Assembly: GCF_022398475.1 (NCBI RefSeq) | Contig: NZ_JAKEVM010000009.1 | Coordinates: 1-55,719, forward strand | DNA from: Pseudoalteromonas shioyasakiensis | GTDB taxonomy: Bacteria > Pseudomonadota > Gammaproteobacteria > Enterobacterales > Alteromonadaceae | DNA length: 55,719 bases | Reading direction: 5' to 3' | Part shown: piece after piece, positions 18,161 to 27,291 of the stretch | Layout: every line of letters begins with the position of its first letter | Position numbering within the stretch: position 1 is the first letter of the stretch | Program-made: the position numbers and the translations under genes | Notes under the pieces: generated by a model | What the model was told of the DNA's origin: nothing | Seen by the model: only the letters and a program-made list of their open reading frames with translations | Databases searched by the model: none

Positions 18161-19027
18161 TTGGTTATTACGCCTTGTTAAAGCTATCTCACCATCGATA
18201 TGAATATCGCGCTGCGGGAATGCGATGGTAATGTTATTTTCAGCAAATACTTTATAAATGCTAAAACGCAGCTCACTGCGCACTTGGCGAAGCGGGGCTT
18301 CTGATTCAGCACACACCCAGAAAATAGCGCTAAAAGTTAAAGAGCTATCAGCAAAGTCATCAAATAACACAGATGATGCAGGTGTTTTTAAAATGGCTGG
18401 GTGATCATCAAGAATTTGCTTCATCAGCTTCTCTACAAGCACCACGTCTGAACCATAAGCAACGCCAACATTCACAAATGAACGGGCATTACGGTCAATT
18501 AAGGTCCAGTTAGTTACTGTGTTTTCTAATAACTGGCTATTTGGTACCAGCATATGCACACCATCGTTACGGCGGATACGGGTTGAGCGAGTATTAATTG
18601 TCTCAACGACTCCTTTAGCTGTGCCCACTTCTAAAAAATCACCAATACGAATTGGTCGCTCCCACATTAAAATCCAACCACTAATGAAGTTATTGATAAT
18701 GTTTTGTGCACCAAAACCAACACCAATCGCAATGGCACCAGAAACAAATGCAAACGCCGTTAGAGGAATATTGAGTACCTCTAGCGAGGTAAACACAAGC
18801 ACTGCGATGGTCACAACAAGGTAAATACGGGTAAATAAGTGAACCGCGTCAGGGCCTAGGTTTTTTGCCAGTAATGCTTTTTTAATTAATCGACCAATCC
18901 AGGTAACCACAAACCACATTAAAAACAGCGCCAAAGGCACTTGAATTACTTTTAGTACAGTAATTTGCACATCATTGTAGGTGAACAATACAAACGATAA
19001 TGCAGATTGCAGATCAACAAGGGTCAT
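18155..19027 (-). CDS. Small MscS-family mechanosensitive channel
   Basis: The 290-aa product is a minimal MscS channel with three to four membrane helices and the cytoplasmic beta and alpha/beta domains. The pore-lining helix and signature are clear: AFVSGAIAIGVGFGAQNIINNFISG, followed by IRIGDFLEVGTAKGVVETINTRSTRIRRNDGVHMLVPNS. It should gate under membrane tension and protect against osmotic downshock. It has no signal peptide extension, unlike the 564-aa paralogue nearby. It ends inside the shared bidirectional terminator. Confidence 0.9.
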   Translation of the reverse strand: MTLVDLQSALSFVLFTYNDVQITVLKVIQVPLALFLMWFVVTWIGRLIKKALLAKNLGPDAVHLFTRIYLVVTIAVLVFTSLEVLNIPLTAFAFVSGAIAIGVGFGAQNIINNFISGWILMWERPIRIGDFLEVGTAKGVVETINTRSTRIRRNDGVHMLVPNSQLLENTVTNWTLIDRNARSFVNVGVAYGSDVVLVEKLMKQILDDHPAILKTPASSVLFDDFADSSLTFSAIFWVCAESEAPLRQVRSELRFSIYKVFAENNITIAFPQRDIHIDGEIALTRRNNQK

Positions 19028-19222
19028 AAATTAACATTCCTAGTAAAAATCAGTTTGGTTCAGTTGTGACTAAGTTTAGCACGGCATAATAGGTGAAAAC
19101 TTGGTAAATACTAAGTTCTTTATGCGCAATATGCGCTAATTATTAACTATTTTAGACTACAGCTGCTATATACATAGAGAGCTTGAGGTTTCACAGGCTT
19201 TGAATAGCACGAGGAGAACACA

Positions 19223-19432
19223 ATGTCACAAATGACACTCACACAAAAACTTGCCACTTTACAACCCTTGGTTGATCTAAACTTATTTGAATCAAGTTTG
19301 GAGTACCGTAACCGCATCTTAAACTTACTTGCTGAGCAAGAACACTCACTGAATTTAATTAACAAAGAGTTTGGCAACGCTATGCCAGAAAGCTTTGGCT
19401 CAGAGAAAAAGTTTGTGTTGGGTTACAACTAA
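19223..19432 (+). CDS. Small protein of unknown function (69 aa)
   Basis: I do not recognise this 69-aa protein. It is called because GAGGAG lies 7 bases before the ATG, codon use resembles neighbouring genes, and a terminator follows about 65 bases after the stop. The sequence is mostly helical and amphipathic (LTQKLATLQPLVDLNLFESSL, YRNRILNLLAEQEHSLNLIN), with no signal peptide and no membrane segment. An antisense frame over the same stretch has no support. Confidence 0.6.
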   Translation: MSQMTLTQKLATLQPLVDLNLFESSLEYRNRILNLLAEQEHSLNLINKEFGNAMPESFGSEKKFVLGYN

Positions 19433-19493
19433 TCTATGGTGACTTATTACCATCAAGATTTAAACTGGCAGCTAGTGCCACTTTTTACTTAAG

Positions 19494-19526
19494 TGAGCCA
19501 TTAATAAACAATTGATGGCTTTTTAC
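19494..19526 (+). terminator. Terminator after the 69-aa gene
   Basis: AGCCATTAA pairs with TTGATGGCT (one G-T pair) across a 7-base loop and is followed by TTTT. A weaker TGGCA/TGCCA hairpin with a T run lies just before it at about 19470-19490. Confidence 0.65.
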
Positions 19527-19649
19527 ACACATTTATCCTCTCAATCACATTATTTGCGTTCAAATTCCCCAATCAAACGACAAACTTGATTGTTTCTAGC
19601 CAAAAATTTGGTAAGTTAGAAAAGATTTATCCACATTTTTGGAGCTCTC

Positions 19650-21788
19650 ATGCGTAAGACCTTAGTAGCAACTACGATTGCTAGTGTGCTTTTATTATCT
19701 GCTTGTAGTTCACAACAAGCCGACACTCAAACTCAAGTTGAAACTACCGCTGAAACACAAACAGCTAATGTTGAAAACGTTCTTTTCAAGCCAAGCCCTT
19801 TACAATACATGGCCCCTGAGTTTGATAAAATTTCGACCAATGACTACGAGCCAGCGTTTGAAGCAGGCATCGCACAGCAAAAAGCTGAAATTGCAAAGAT
19901 TGCAAACAACCCAGAACCAGCAACATTTGAAAATACCCTTGTTGCAATGGAGTTCTCTGGTGAGCTATTAGACCGCACATCTGCGGCATTTTTTAACTTA
20001 TCAGGTTTAATCTCTGACAGTGAGTACCAACGTATCGCCGCGAAAATGGCGCCGATTATGTCAGCTCACACTGATGACATTTACCTAAACAAAGCTTTAT
20101 TTGCTCGCGTACAAAGCATTTACGACAACAAAGCATCTTTAAATGCTGAAGATCAACGCCTTGTTGATTACTACTACAAAAAGTTCGTTAACGCGGGTGC
20201 AAAACTAACTGAAGCTGAAAAAGCAAAAATGCGTGAAATCAACGCAGAGCTTGCCAAGCTTTCAACTGAGTTTTCACAAAACATCTTAAAATCATTTAAA
20301 GAAGATGTGATTTTAGTTAAAGATAAAAGTGAATTAGCGGGTTTATCTGAAGGTGAAATTGCAAGCCTTGCAGCTGCTGCTAAAAAAGCAGGTAAAGAAG
20401 GTTACATGATCACATTGGTGAACACGACTCGCCAACCTATCTTACAAAGCCTTGAAAACCGCAAGCTTCGTGAAAAGATTTGGACAACTTCTTCAACGCG
20501 TGCACAAGCAACAAACAGCCCTATCATCATCAAAGAAACTAAGCTACGTGCAGAAAAAGCGGCATTACTTGGTTATAAAGATTGGGCTTCGTATGTAATG
20601 ACTAATCGTATGGCGCAAACAACTGAAAATGTTTACGGCATCCTTGATGACTTAGCACCGAAAGCGGTTGCTAAAGCAGAAGCTGAAGCAGAGCAAATCC
20701 AACAAGTAATTAAAAAGTCAGGTGAAACGTTTGCGCTTCAACCTTGGGACTGGGCGTTTTACGCTGAGAAAGTTCGCCAAGAGAAGTACGACTTAGACCC
20801 TGCTTTAGTTAAGCCTTACTTTGAAATGCAGTCAGTGATCCACGACGGTTTATTCTTTGCGATGAATAAACTTTACGGCATTACCTTTAAAGAGCGTAAA
20901 GACTTACCGGTTTATCACGAAGACGTCATGGTGTTTGAAGTATTTAACGAAGACGGTAGCGCTATCGGTCTATTCTACATGGACCCTTACGCACGTGAAG
21001 GTAAACGTGGTGGTGCATGGATGAGTGCTTATGTTAGCCAAAGCGGCCTTAAAGACACTATGCCTGTGATCTACAACGCACAGAACATTCCTAAGCCAGC
21101 TGAAGGTCAACCTACACTTATGACTTTCTCTGAAGTAACGACTATGTTCCATGAGTTTGGTCACGCTGCACACGGTTTATTCTCTGATGTTAAATACCCA
21201 AGCTTAGCGGGTACAGCAACTGCTCGTGACTTCGTTGAATTCCCTTCACAAGCACATGAAGACTGGAATATTGAACCAACAGTACTTGCAAACTATGCCA
21301 AGCACTACAAAACAGGTGAACCAATTCCACAAGCGCTTTTAAATAAAGTACTTGAGTCACAAAAATTCAACCAAGGCTTTGATACAACTGAGTATTTAGC
21401 TGCGGCACTGCTTGATATGGAATGGCACTCATTTGGTGTTGATGCTGACATTACAGACGTTCAAAAGTTTGAACATGATGCATTAGACAAGCACGGTATT
21501 GCTTACTACCCAGTACCACCACGCTATAAGTCTTGCTACTTCAGCCACACCTTTGCCGGTGGTTACTCAGCGGGTTATTACGCTTACCTTTGGACTGAAG
21601 TATTCGCAGCAGATGCGTTTGCACACATGACCGAAGAAGGTGGTTTAACACGTGAAAACGGTGATAATTTCCGTAAAGAGATTTTATCTAAAGGTAATAG
21701 CCGCGACTTAATGCAAAGCTACATTGAGTTCCGTGGTCAAAAACCAACAACAGACGCACTATTAAAGCGTCGTGGTTTAGTTGAATAA
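19650..21788 (+). CDS. dcp: M3-family peptidyl-dipeptidase, lipoprotein
   Basis: The 712-aa product is a zinc metallopeptidase of the M3 family, closest in layout to peptidyl-dipeptidase Dcp, which removes C-terminal dipeptides from short peptides. The zinc site HEFGH is at residues 501-505 (TMFHEFGHAAHG), with the downstream ligand in DFVEFPSQAHEDW. A lipoprotein signal is present: VLLLSACSS with the lipidated Cys at about residue 19. The enzyme is therefore probably anchored facing the periplasm, unlike cytoplasmic E. coli Dcp. A hairpin terminator follows. Confidence 0.93.
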   Translation: MRKTLVATTIASVLLLSACSSQQADTQTQVETTAETQTANVENVLFKPSPLQYMAPEFDKISTNDYEPAFEAGIAQQKAEIAKIANNPEPATFENTLVAMEFSGELLDRTSAAFFNLSGLISDSEYQRIAAKMAPIMSAHTDDIYLNKALFARVQSIYDNKASLNAEDQRLVDYYYKKFVNAGAKLTEAEKAKMREINAELAKLSTEFSQNILKSFKEDVILVKDKSELAGLSEGEIASLAAAAKKAGKEGYMITLVNTTRQPILQSLENRKLREKIWTTSSTRAQATNSPIIIKETKLRAEKAALLGYKDWASYVMTNRMAQTTENVYGILDDLAPKAVAKAEAEAEQIQQVIKKSGETFALQPWDWAFYAEKVRQEKYDLDPALVKPYFEMQSVIHDGLFFAMNKLYGITFKERKDLPVYHEDVMVFEVFNEDGSAIGLFYMDPYAREGKRGGAWMSAYVSQSGLKDTMPVIYNAQNIPKPAEGQPTLMTFSEVTTMFHEFGHAAHGLFSDVKYPSLAGTATARDFVEFPSQAHEDWNIEPTVLANYAKHYKTGEPIPQALLNKVLESQKFNQGFDTTEYLAAALLDMEWHSFGVDADITDVQKFEHDALDKHGIAYYPVPPRYKSCYFSHTFAGGYSAGYYAYLWTEVFAADAFAHMTEEGGLTRENGDNFRKEILSKGNSRDLMQSYIEFRGQKPTTDALLKRRGLVE

Positions 21789-21811
21789 TCTAAAATTATT
21801 CGCAAAATGAT

Positions 21812-21840
21812 GAAAGCCCGCAATTAATGCGGGCTTTTTG
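21812..21840 (+). terminator. Terminator after the M3 peptidase gene
   Basis: AAAGCCCGCA pairs with TGCGGGCTTT around a short loop and ends in TTTTT. Confidence 0.9.
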
Positions 21841-21877
21841 TTATAGTGCAATTTTTAAAATTACAAATTAATCAAAC

Positions 21878-22735
21878 ATGACCTACTTATTTGCTGTAAC
21901 CCTACTTTGGGCCTTTTCGTTTAGTCTTATTGGTGTTTATTTAGCAGGCCAAGTAGATGCATGGTTTAGTGTCTTAATGCGCATCGGCTTGGCAACTTGC
22001 GTGTTTTTGCCCTTTTTGCACTGGCGTAAAACCCCTAAAGCCTTAGCCCTAAAGCTCATGGCAATAGGCGCAGTACAACTTGGTGTGATGTACAGCTTCT
22101 ATTACCATTCGTTTTTGTACCTCAGTGTGCCCGAGGTACTGCTATTCACGGTAATGACGCCACTTTACATCACTTTGTTAAACGATTTGCTTGAAAAACG
22201 TTTTAATGCAAAGTTTTTATTCGCCGCAATGCTAGCTATTTTAGGCGCCGTTGCTATTCGCTATGAAGGCGTCGATGAAAACTATCTTATTGGTATGTTA
22301 ATGGTTCAGGCTGCCAATATTTGCTTTGCTACCGGTCAAGTAACTTACAAACGTTTAATGCAAGATGAGCAACTCCCTCACTCTCGGGTGTTTGCTTGGT
22401 TCTTTATTGGCGCTTTAATTGTCGCACTGGTTTGTTACGGCTTATTTGGTGATACCAGTAAGCTACCCACCACAACGACACAATGGGGCGTGTTAATTTA
22501 CTTAGGCACGATTGCTTCAGGGCTTGGTTATTTCGCGTGGAATAAGGGCGCGACTATTGTCAATGTAGGTGCCTTGGCCGTAATGAATAACCTACTGATC
22601 CCAGCTGGGATCATCGTTAACATTGTGATTTGGAATCGTGATGCCGATATCATCAAGCTTGCTATCGGCGCAGCGATTATCTTATTAGCACTTATTATAA
22701 ATCAGAAACTTAATAAAACTGCCACGGAGTCATGA
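21878..22735 (+). CDS. EamA/DMT-family transporter
   Basis: The 285-aa product has ten predicted membrane helices arranged as two EamA repeats, typical of the drug/metabolite transporter superfamily. Features are LWAFSFSLIGVYLAGQVDAWFSVLMRIG at the start of repeat 1, SVPEVLLFTVMTPLYITLLNDLLEK at its end, and GLGYFAWNKGATIVNVGALAVMNNLLIPAG in repeat 2. It sits in the inner membrane; members export or import amino acids, nucleosides or other metabolites, and the substrate is not predictable. It is followed 35 bp later by the glycerophosphodiesterase gene. Confidence 0.88.
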   Translation: MTYLFAVTLLWAFSFSLIGVYLAGQVDAWFSVLMRIGLATCVFLPFLHWRKTPKALALKLMAIGAVQLGVMYSFYYHSFLYLSVPEVLLFTVMTPLYITLLNDLLEKRFNAKFLFAAMLAILGAVAIRYEGVDENYLIGMLMVQAANICFATGQVTYKRLMQDEQLPHSRVFAWFFIGALIVALVCYGLFGDTSKLPTTTTQWGVLIYLGTIASGLGYFAWNKGATIVNVGALAVMNNLLIPAGIIVNIVIWNRDADIIKLAIGAAIILLALIINQKLNKTATES

Positions 22736-22770
22736 TAGGCTAAACTCTATTCGATTAGAGGGATGCTGTT

Positions 22771-24000
22771 ATGCGCGCACTGGTTTTATGTTGTTTAGTT
22801 TTCGTTATTCAAGGCTGTAAGAATCTGCCTGTGGATCAGGCAGTGCAAGCGGGTGCAAGGCCTTACTATTTAATCGACAAGATGACAGATGGGCCTTTAA
22901 AGCAGCAACTTGCTGCCTGCGGTAATGGCCCTTTTTACAAAACTGATTTTGTAATTGGTCATCGCGGTGCCCCCATGCAGTTTCCTGAGCACAGCAAAGA
23001 GTCATATTTAGCTGCTGCAAGAATGGGCGCAGGCGTACTTGAATGTGACGTCGCCTTTACTAAAGACAAACAACTCGTGTGTCGTCATTCACAGTGTGAT
23101 TTACACACTACTACCAACATTTTAGCGATTCCTGATCTCGCTGCAAAATGCAGCCAACCTTTTACCCCGGCCAAAGACGGCCAACCAGCTCATGCTAAAT
23201 GCTGCACCAGCGATATCACCCAAGCTGAGTTTTTAACCTTAAAAGCTAAAATGGATGGTGCCAATGCAAATGCCAAAACGGTTGCAGAATACATGCAAGG
23301 AACACCAAGCTGGCGCACTGACTTATACGCAAACAGTGGCACCGTAATGACCCACCAGCAAAGCATTGAGTTATTCAAATCACTGGGTGTAAAAATGACA
23401 CCCGAACTAAAAAGCCCAGAAGTTAGCATGCCATTTAACGGTTTTAGCCAGCAAGATTATGCGCAAAAAATGCTTGATGAGTACCGAGCTTTAGGTGTGA
23501 ATAGCCAAGATGTTTATCCGCAATCATTTAATCTTGAAGATGTGAAGTATTGGCTAAACAATCACCCTGAATTTGCAAACAACAGTATTTATCTTGATGG
23601 CCGAGATGAGCAAGCAGACTTTGATGCCATGGATGAAACAACTTGGCAGCCATCAATGCAGGCTCTATATAACGATGGAGTACGCATTATCGCACCGCCA
23701 ATGTGGATGCTTTTGAGCCTTGATGAGTCAGGTGCAATCGTGCCTTCCCTTTATGCTATTAAAGCTAAACAAGCTGGACTGAACATCATTACTTGGAGTT
23801 TAGAGCGCTCTGGTCCATTAAATAATGGCGGTGGTTATTATTACCAGTCGATTGCCCGTGTAATTAAACAAGATGGGCAAATGATGAAAGTGGTAGACGT
23901 CCTTGCTAAGCAAGTGGGTGTGATGGCTATTTTCTCTGACTGGCCTGCTACTCTTACCTATTACGCAAGCTGTATGCAGTATCCTGCCTCAGAGAGTTAA
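22771..24000 (+). CDS. Glycerophosphodiester phosphodiesterase-family lipoprotein
   Basis: The 409-aa product has a lipoprotein signal (CLVFVIQGC, lipidated Cys at about residue 16) and a GDPD TIM-barrel domain from about residue 60. Catalytic-region motifs are [15 protein letters not shown] (His and Arg, then the conserved E), [29 protein letters not shown] (metal Glu and Asp, catalytic His), and TPELKSPE (metal Glu). It probably releases sn-glycerol-3-phosphate from phospholipid head groups in the periplasm. It contains more cysteines than E. coli GlpQ, including CCTSD, which may form disulfides. Confidence 0.85.
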   Translation: MRALVLCCLVFVIQGCKNLPVDQAVQAGARPYYLIDKMTDGPLKQQLAACGNGPFYKTDFVIGHRGAPMQFPEHSKESYLAAARMGAGVLECDVAFTKDKQLVCRHSQCDLHTTTNILAIPDLAAKCSQPFTPAKDGQPAHAKCCTSDITQAEFLTLKAKMDGANANAKTVAEYMQGTPSWRTDLYANSGTVMTHQQSIELFKSLGVKMTPELKSPEVSMPFNGFSQQDYAQKMLDEYRALGVNSQDVYPQSFNLEDVKYWLNNHPEFANNSIYLDGRDEQADFDAMDETTWQPSMQALYNDGVRIIAPPMWMLLSLDESGAIVPSLYAIKAKQAGLNIITWSLERSGPLNNGGGYYYQSIARVIKQDGQMMKVVDVLAKQVGVMAIFSDWPATLTYYASCMQYPASES

Positions 24001-24089
24001 CTGAGCATCAATAAATTTCAAGGGCTTTTACTCGTCCAAAAGGTGGGGCTGAGGTATTATTAGCTAAACCGTTTTTTACAAGGATAAAC

Positions 24090-24827
24090 ATGATTATTCA
24101 GCACCATAGCCACGAGATAGCGACCAACACAGGTGTAATGCGCACCAGTATTTATCGTCCTGTAGAAGAAGGTAAATACCCGTGTATTATCTTCTATTCT
24201 GAGATTTTCCAAGAAACAGCACCAATTGCACGCTCTGCGGCAATACTTGCTGGTCATGGTTTTGTCGTGTTAGTGCCAGAAGTTTTTCATGAGTTAAATC
24301 CTATTGGGACAGTACTTGCCTATGATGATGCTGGTAAAGACAAAGGCAATGCCGACAAATGGGCAAAACCGCTTGAGAGCCATGACTCAGATACTGACGC
24401 CTTAATTGCATTTGCACGTCAGCAAGAATACTGCACAGGAAATGTAGGTGCGATGGGCGTATGTATTGGTGGTCACCTTGCATACCGTGCTGCATTAAAC
24501 CCAAGTATCAAAGCCGCTTTTTGTTTATACGCGACAGATATACACAGCGATACTTTACCAGCACAAGCAGGTAATAACTCATTTGAGCGCATGGCAGATA
24601 TTAAAGGTGAGATCCACTTTGTTTGGGGTAAACAAGACCCACATGTACCAAAAGAAGGCCGCCTTAAAATTTACCAACAAGCGGTGGCAACAGGCATTAA
24701 TTACCAGTGGCAAGAAGTGAACGCCCAACATGCGTTTATGCGCGACGAAGGCGACCGATACGACCCAGCTCTTGCCATCAGCATGTATCAACAAGCAGTA
24801 GCTTTATTTAATCGCACACTTGTTTAA
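24090..24827 (+). CDS. Dienelactone hydrolase-family protein
   Basis: The 245-aa product is an alpha/beta hydrolase of the dienelactone hydrolase family. The catalytic Cys lies in GVCIGGHLA, the Asp in WGKQDPHVP and the His in NAQHAFMRDEGDRYDP. There is no signal peptide, so it is cytoplasmic. The family cleaves cyclic or aliphatic esters; the true substrate is unknown, and no aromatic ring-cleavage genes are near. Its stop overlaps the end of the convergent LysR gene by 4 bases. Confidence 0.87.
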   Translation: MIIQHHSHEIATNTGVMRTSIYRPVEEGKYPCIIFYSEIFQETAPIARSAAILAGHGFVVLVPEVFHELNPIGTVLAYDDAGKDKGNADKWAKPLESHDSDTDALIAFARQQEYCTGNVGAMGVCIGGHLAYRAALNPSIKAAFCLYATDIHSDTLPAQAGNNSFERMADIKGEIHFVWGKQDPHVPKEGRLKIYQQAVATGINYQWQEVNAQHAFMRDEGDRYDPALAISMYQQAVALFNRTLV

Positions 24828-25735
24828 ATCGTCATAGTGGCTACTTGATTAGTAAAATAATCCTTCAAGTAATCAAGTAAAACCCGCAGCTTTTTACTTC
24901 CCGCCGCCCCTGGCGGGAAAACGCCATAAAGTTCAATATCAGCAGTTTTGTAATCATCTAAGATTGTGCGTAACAATCCTGCTTTGATCCTTGGCAATGC
25001 ATCATAAACTGGGATTTTCGCTAAGCCATGCCCAGCTTCTACAAAGGCAGTTCGTGCAGCAGCGTTGTTGGTACTTATGCCACCACTAACTGCCACCTCA
25101 AAGCGGCGTTTATCTTTTTCGAGCGTGACAACAGCACTACTTGGTTGATACACCACCCATGTATGCTCCGCTAAATCGGCGATGCTCTTTGGTATAGGGT
25201 ACTTTGTAAAGTAATCGACTGAACCACATAAGCAAGTAGCCATACTTGCAAGTTTAGTGGCTTGTAAGTTTGAGCTTTCAAGGGCCACACCTCTAATCGC
25301 TAAGTCGTAGCCTTCTTTGATGATATCAACCACATCATCACTAAGCTGTAAATCAATATCAATTTTCGGATACAAACGCTTAAACTGAGCCAGTGCCGGT
25401 ACCACAAGTTGCAAGCCTACATTCACCGGGCAACTCAATTTAATAACCCCAACCGGTTCACTCTTTAAGTTTTCAAGGTGTAAGTTAGCAGCCTCAGCGT
25501 GCTCGGTGATAGCCTGACAACGTTCATAATAAGCCATACCTGCTTCGGTGAGGGTCATGGTACGCGTTGAGCGGTTAAGCAAGGTAAGCTTTAGTTGCTG
25601 TTCTAGTTTCTTTAAGTGATAACTAACAACAGCCCTTGATAAACCAAGTTGCTGAGCTGCTTTAGTTAAGCTGCCTTGCTGCACAATGTGGGCAAACACC
25701 ACCATGCTTTTTAATTGCTCAAACGATACTTTCAT
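24824..25735 (-). CDS. LysR-family transcriptional regulator
   Basis: The 303-aa product has the LysR layout: an N-terminal winged helix (about 5-65; FAHIVQQGSLTKAAQQLGLSRAVVSYHLKKLEQQL) and a periplasmic-binding-like effector domain (about 90-295). ATG 25735 is chosen because AGGAG lies 5 bases upstream; the longer open frame has none. It is divergent from the DJ-1/PfpI gene, with 134 bp between them that contain a 19-bp dyad and a good promoter. By the usual LysR pattern it probably controls that neighbour and itself. Confidence 0.9.
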   Translation of the reverse strand: MKVSFEQLKSMVVFAHIVQQGSLTKAAQQLGLSRAVVSYHLKKLEQQLKLTLLNRSTRTMTLTEAGMAYYERCQAITEHAEAANLHLENLKSEPVGVIKLSCPVNVGLQLVVPALAQFKRLYPKIDIDLQLSDDVVDIIKEGYDLAIRGVALESSNLQATKLASMATCLCGSVDYFTKYPIPKSIADLAEHTWVVYQPSSAVVTLEKDKRRFEVAVSGGISTNNAAARTAFVEAGHGLAKIPVYDALPRIKAGLLRTILDDYKTADIELYGVFPPGAAGSKKLRVLLDYLKDYFTNQVATMTI

Positions 25736-25756
25736 ACAAACTCCTAATCTAACCTG

Positions 25757-25775
25757 AATAATTGTATCAATTATT
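25757..25775. promoter_or_regulatory. Putative LysR operator dyad
   Basis: A perfect inverted repeat AATAATTG-tat-CAATTATT lies between the divergent LysR and DJ-1/PfpI genes, 22 bases upstream of the LysR start. It is AT-rich with a T-n-A dyad, as LysR sites often are. The assignment is an inference from position and symmetry. Confidence 0.5.
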
Positions 25776-25802
25776 AAACCAATGAAGTCAAATTTATCTG
25801 CG

Positions 25803-25831
25803 TTGTTTAACTCTATTTTCACCCCTATAGT
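25803..25831 (+). promoter_or_regulatory. Promoter of the DJ-1/PfpI gene
   Basis: TTGTTT (25803-25808) and TATAGT (25826-25831) are separated by 17 bases, a good sigma-70 match, 38 bases upstream of the start codon. The dyad at 25757-25775 lies just upstream of the -35, where a LysR activator would bind. Confidence 0.55.
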
Positions 25832-25869
25832 GTTATCAACGATGTTTTATACACAAAAAGGGATTCACT

Positions 25870-26556
25870 ATGTCAGCTAAGAAAATTTTAATGGTACTCA
25901 CTTCACACGATGAGCTTGGCGATACAGGCCATAAAACAGGCTTTTGGGTTGAAGAATTTGCGGCGCCCTACTACGCCTTTATTGATGCTGGTGTAGAGGT
26001 AACTTTAGCCTCTGTTAAAGGTGGCCAACCTCCGGTTGATCCAAACAGTGCAGCCCCTGATGCAGCAACCGATGCCACAAAACGTTTTGAGCAAGACAGT
26101 GCGGCAAAAACTTTAATGGCTAATACTAAACCTCTGACTGAAGTTAAAGCCGATGATTTTGATGCGGTATTTTACCCTGGCGGCCATGGTCCGTTATGGG
26201 ACTTAGTTGATAACCAAGATTCAATTAGCTTAATTGAGCAATTTCTTAACTCAGATAAGCCAGTCGGTGCAGTGTGTCACGCCAGTGCAGTATTACTGAA
26301 TGCGAAAAATGCAGCTGGTAAATCTGTGGTATTTGATAAAAAAGTAACCGGCTTTAGTAATTCAGAAGAAGACGCCGTACAGCTTACCAATGTTGTGCCA
26401 TTACTTGTTGAAGATGAGTTAATCAAACAAGGTGGTCAGTATCAAAAAACCGATGATTGGGGCGAGCTTGCGATTGAAGATGGCCTACTAATCACAGGGC
26501 AAAACCCTGCAAGTTCAGAGCTTGCTGCGAAAAAACTATTAACCAAATTAGGTTAA
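25870..26556 (+). CDS. DJ-1/PfpI-family protein (Hsp31-like)
   Basis: The 228-aa product belongs to the class I glutamine amidotransferase-like DJ-1/PfpI superfamily, in the Hsp31-like branch. The nucleophile elbow is GAVCHASAV with the conserved Cys and His, preceded by DAVFYPGGHGPLWDL. The N-terminal GDTGHKTGFWVEEFAAPY is characteristic of this branch. Members act as chaperones, as glyoxalase III or as protein deglycases; which applies here cannot be told. It is cytoplasmic and divergent from a LysR regulator that probably controls it. Confidence 0.87.
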   Translation: MSAKKILMVLTSHDELGDTGHKTGFWVEEFAAPYYAFIDAGVEVTLASVKGGQPPVDPNSAAPDAATDATKRFEQDSAAKTLMANTKPLTEVKADDFDAVFYPGGHGPLWDLVDNQDSISLIEQFLNSDKPVGAVCHASAVLLNAKNAAGKSVVFDKKVTGFSNSEEDAVQLTNVVPLLVEDELIKQGGQYQKTDDWGELAIEDGLLITGQNPASSELAAKKLLTKLG

Positions 26557-26583
26557 AATAAGTCAACATGCCCTAGACCTTTA

Positions 26584-26612
26584 GTAAACACCTTGCATAT
26601 CAAGGTGTTTAC
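26584..26612 (+). terminator. Long hairpin after the DJ-1/PfpI gene
   Basis: A perfect 12-bp stem (GTAAACACCTTG with CAAGGTGTTTAC) with a 5-base loop starts 27 bases after the stop codon. There is no T run directly after it, so it may act as a weak terminator or protect the messenger end. Confidence 0.55.
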
Positions 26613-26668
26613 CTTCACTTTTAATAAGTTATACTCATTCGGTCACATTGATTTAAGAGCTTCTCATC

Positions 26669-27259
26669 ATGACTGAAAAAAAAGCTGTCAAAATTCCTCC
26701 TATTAGTAGTAAGCGATTCGCAATTTTAGGCATTATGCTGGTGTGCTTGGTACTGCAAATAATTAATACCCTACCCGGCATAAACTTAAACGGCTTAGGT
26801 ATTTTGCCAAGACAAATGTCTGGTTTATCGGGGGTGTTTTTTGCGCCATTTTTACATGGTGGCTGGGCACACCTTTTTAGTAACCTAGTGCCATTTGCGA
26901 TTCTCGGCTGGCTAGTTTGCCAATTTAGCGTAAAACGCTTTTGGCTGGTGTTTGCAGGCACAGCGCTCATTGGTGGGTTATTAGTATGGCTATTTGGCCG
27001 CAGCAATATTCATGTAGGACTAAGTGGTGTTATCTACGGTTTATGGGGCTACTTAATTAGCTACGGCATTATGCACCGCTCATTCAAAGCCATTTTAATC
27101 AGTATTGCGGTTGTTGTGTTATACAGCGGCCTGATTTGGGGTGTCTTCCCGCAGCGCATTCATATTTCATTCGAAAGCCATTTATTCGGCGCAATTAGCG
27201 GCGCATTCATCGGCTATATTATGGCAAAGCGTGATAAGCAAAAGAGACCTAAGCTTTAA
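26669..27259 (+). CDS. Rhomboid-family intramembrane serine protease
   Basis: The 196-aa product is a six-helix rhomboid protease. The catalytic Ser119 is in GLSGVIYG and the catalytic His171 in FESHLFGAISGAFIGY; the conserved HGGWAHLFSNLVPF stretch with its His and Asn forms the second helix. It should cleave membrane-spanning substrates in the inner membrane; the substrate is unknown. The N-terminus is short and cytoplasmic. A small GAAAGCT repeat follows the stop codon. Confidence 0.88.
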   Translation: MTEKKAVKIPPISSKRFAILGIMLVCLVLQIINTLPGINLNGLGILPRQMSGLSGVFFAPFLHGGWAHLFSNLVPFAILGWLVCQFSVKRFWLVFAGTALIGGLLVWLFGRSNIHVGLSGVIYGLWGYLISYGIMHRSFKAILISIAVVVLYSGLIWGVFPQRIHISFESHLFGAISGAFIGYIMAKRDKQKRPKL

Positions 27260-27284
27260 ACTGAAAGCTGAAAGCTGAAAGCTA
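27259..27284. repeat. Short CTGAAAGCTG tandem repeat
   Basis: Three copies of an 8-base unit (CTGAAAG with joining CT) lie between the stops of the convergent rhomboid and EEP genes. Related degenerate tracts end the two REP arrays at about 40420-40440 and 45365-45393. Confidence 0.6.
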
Positions 27285-27291
27285 TTAGCTT

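Noticed and set aside
19147..19377. 76-aa minus-strand frame with many cysteines
   Set aside because: It is antisense to the better-supported 69-aa gene and has no ribosome binding site.
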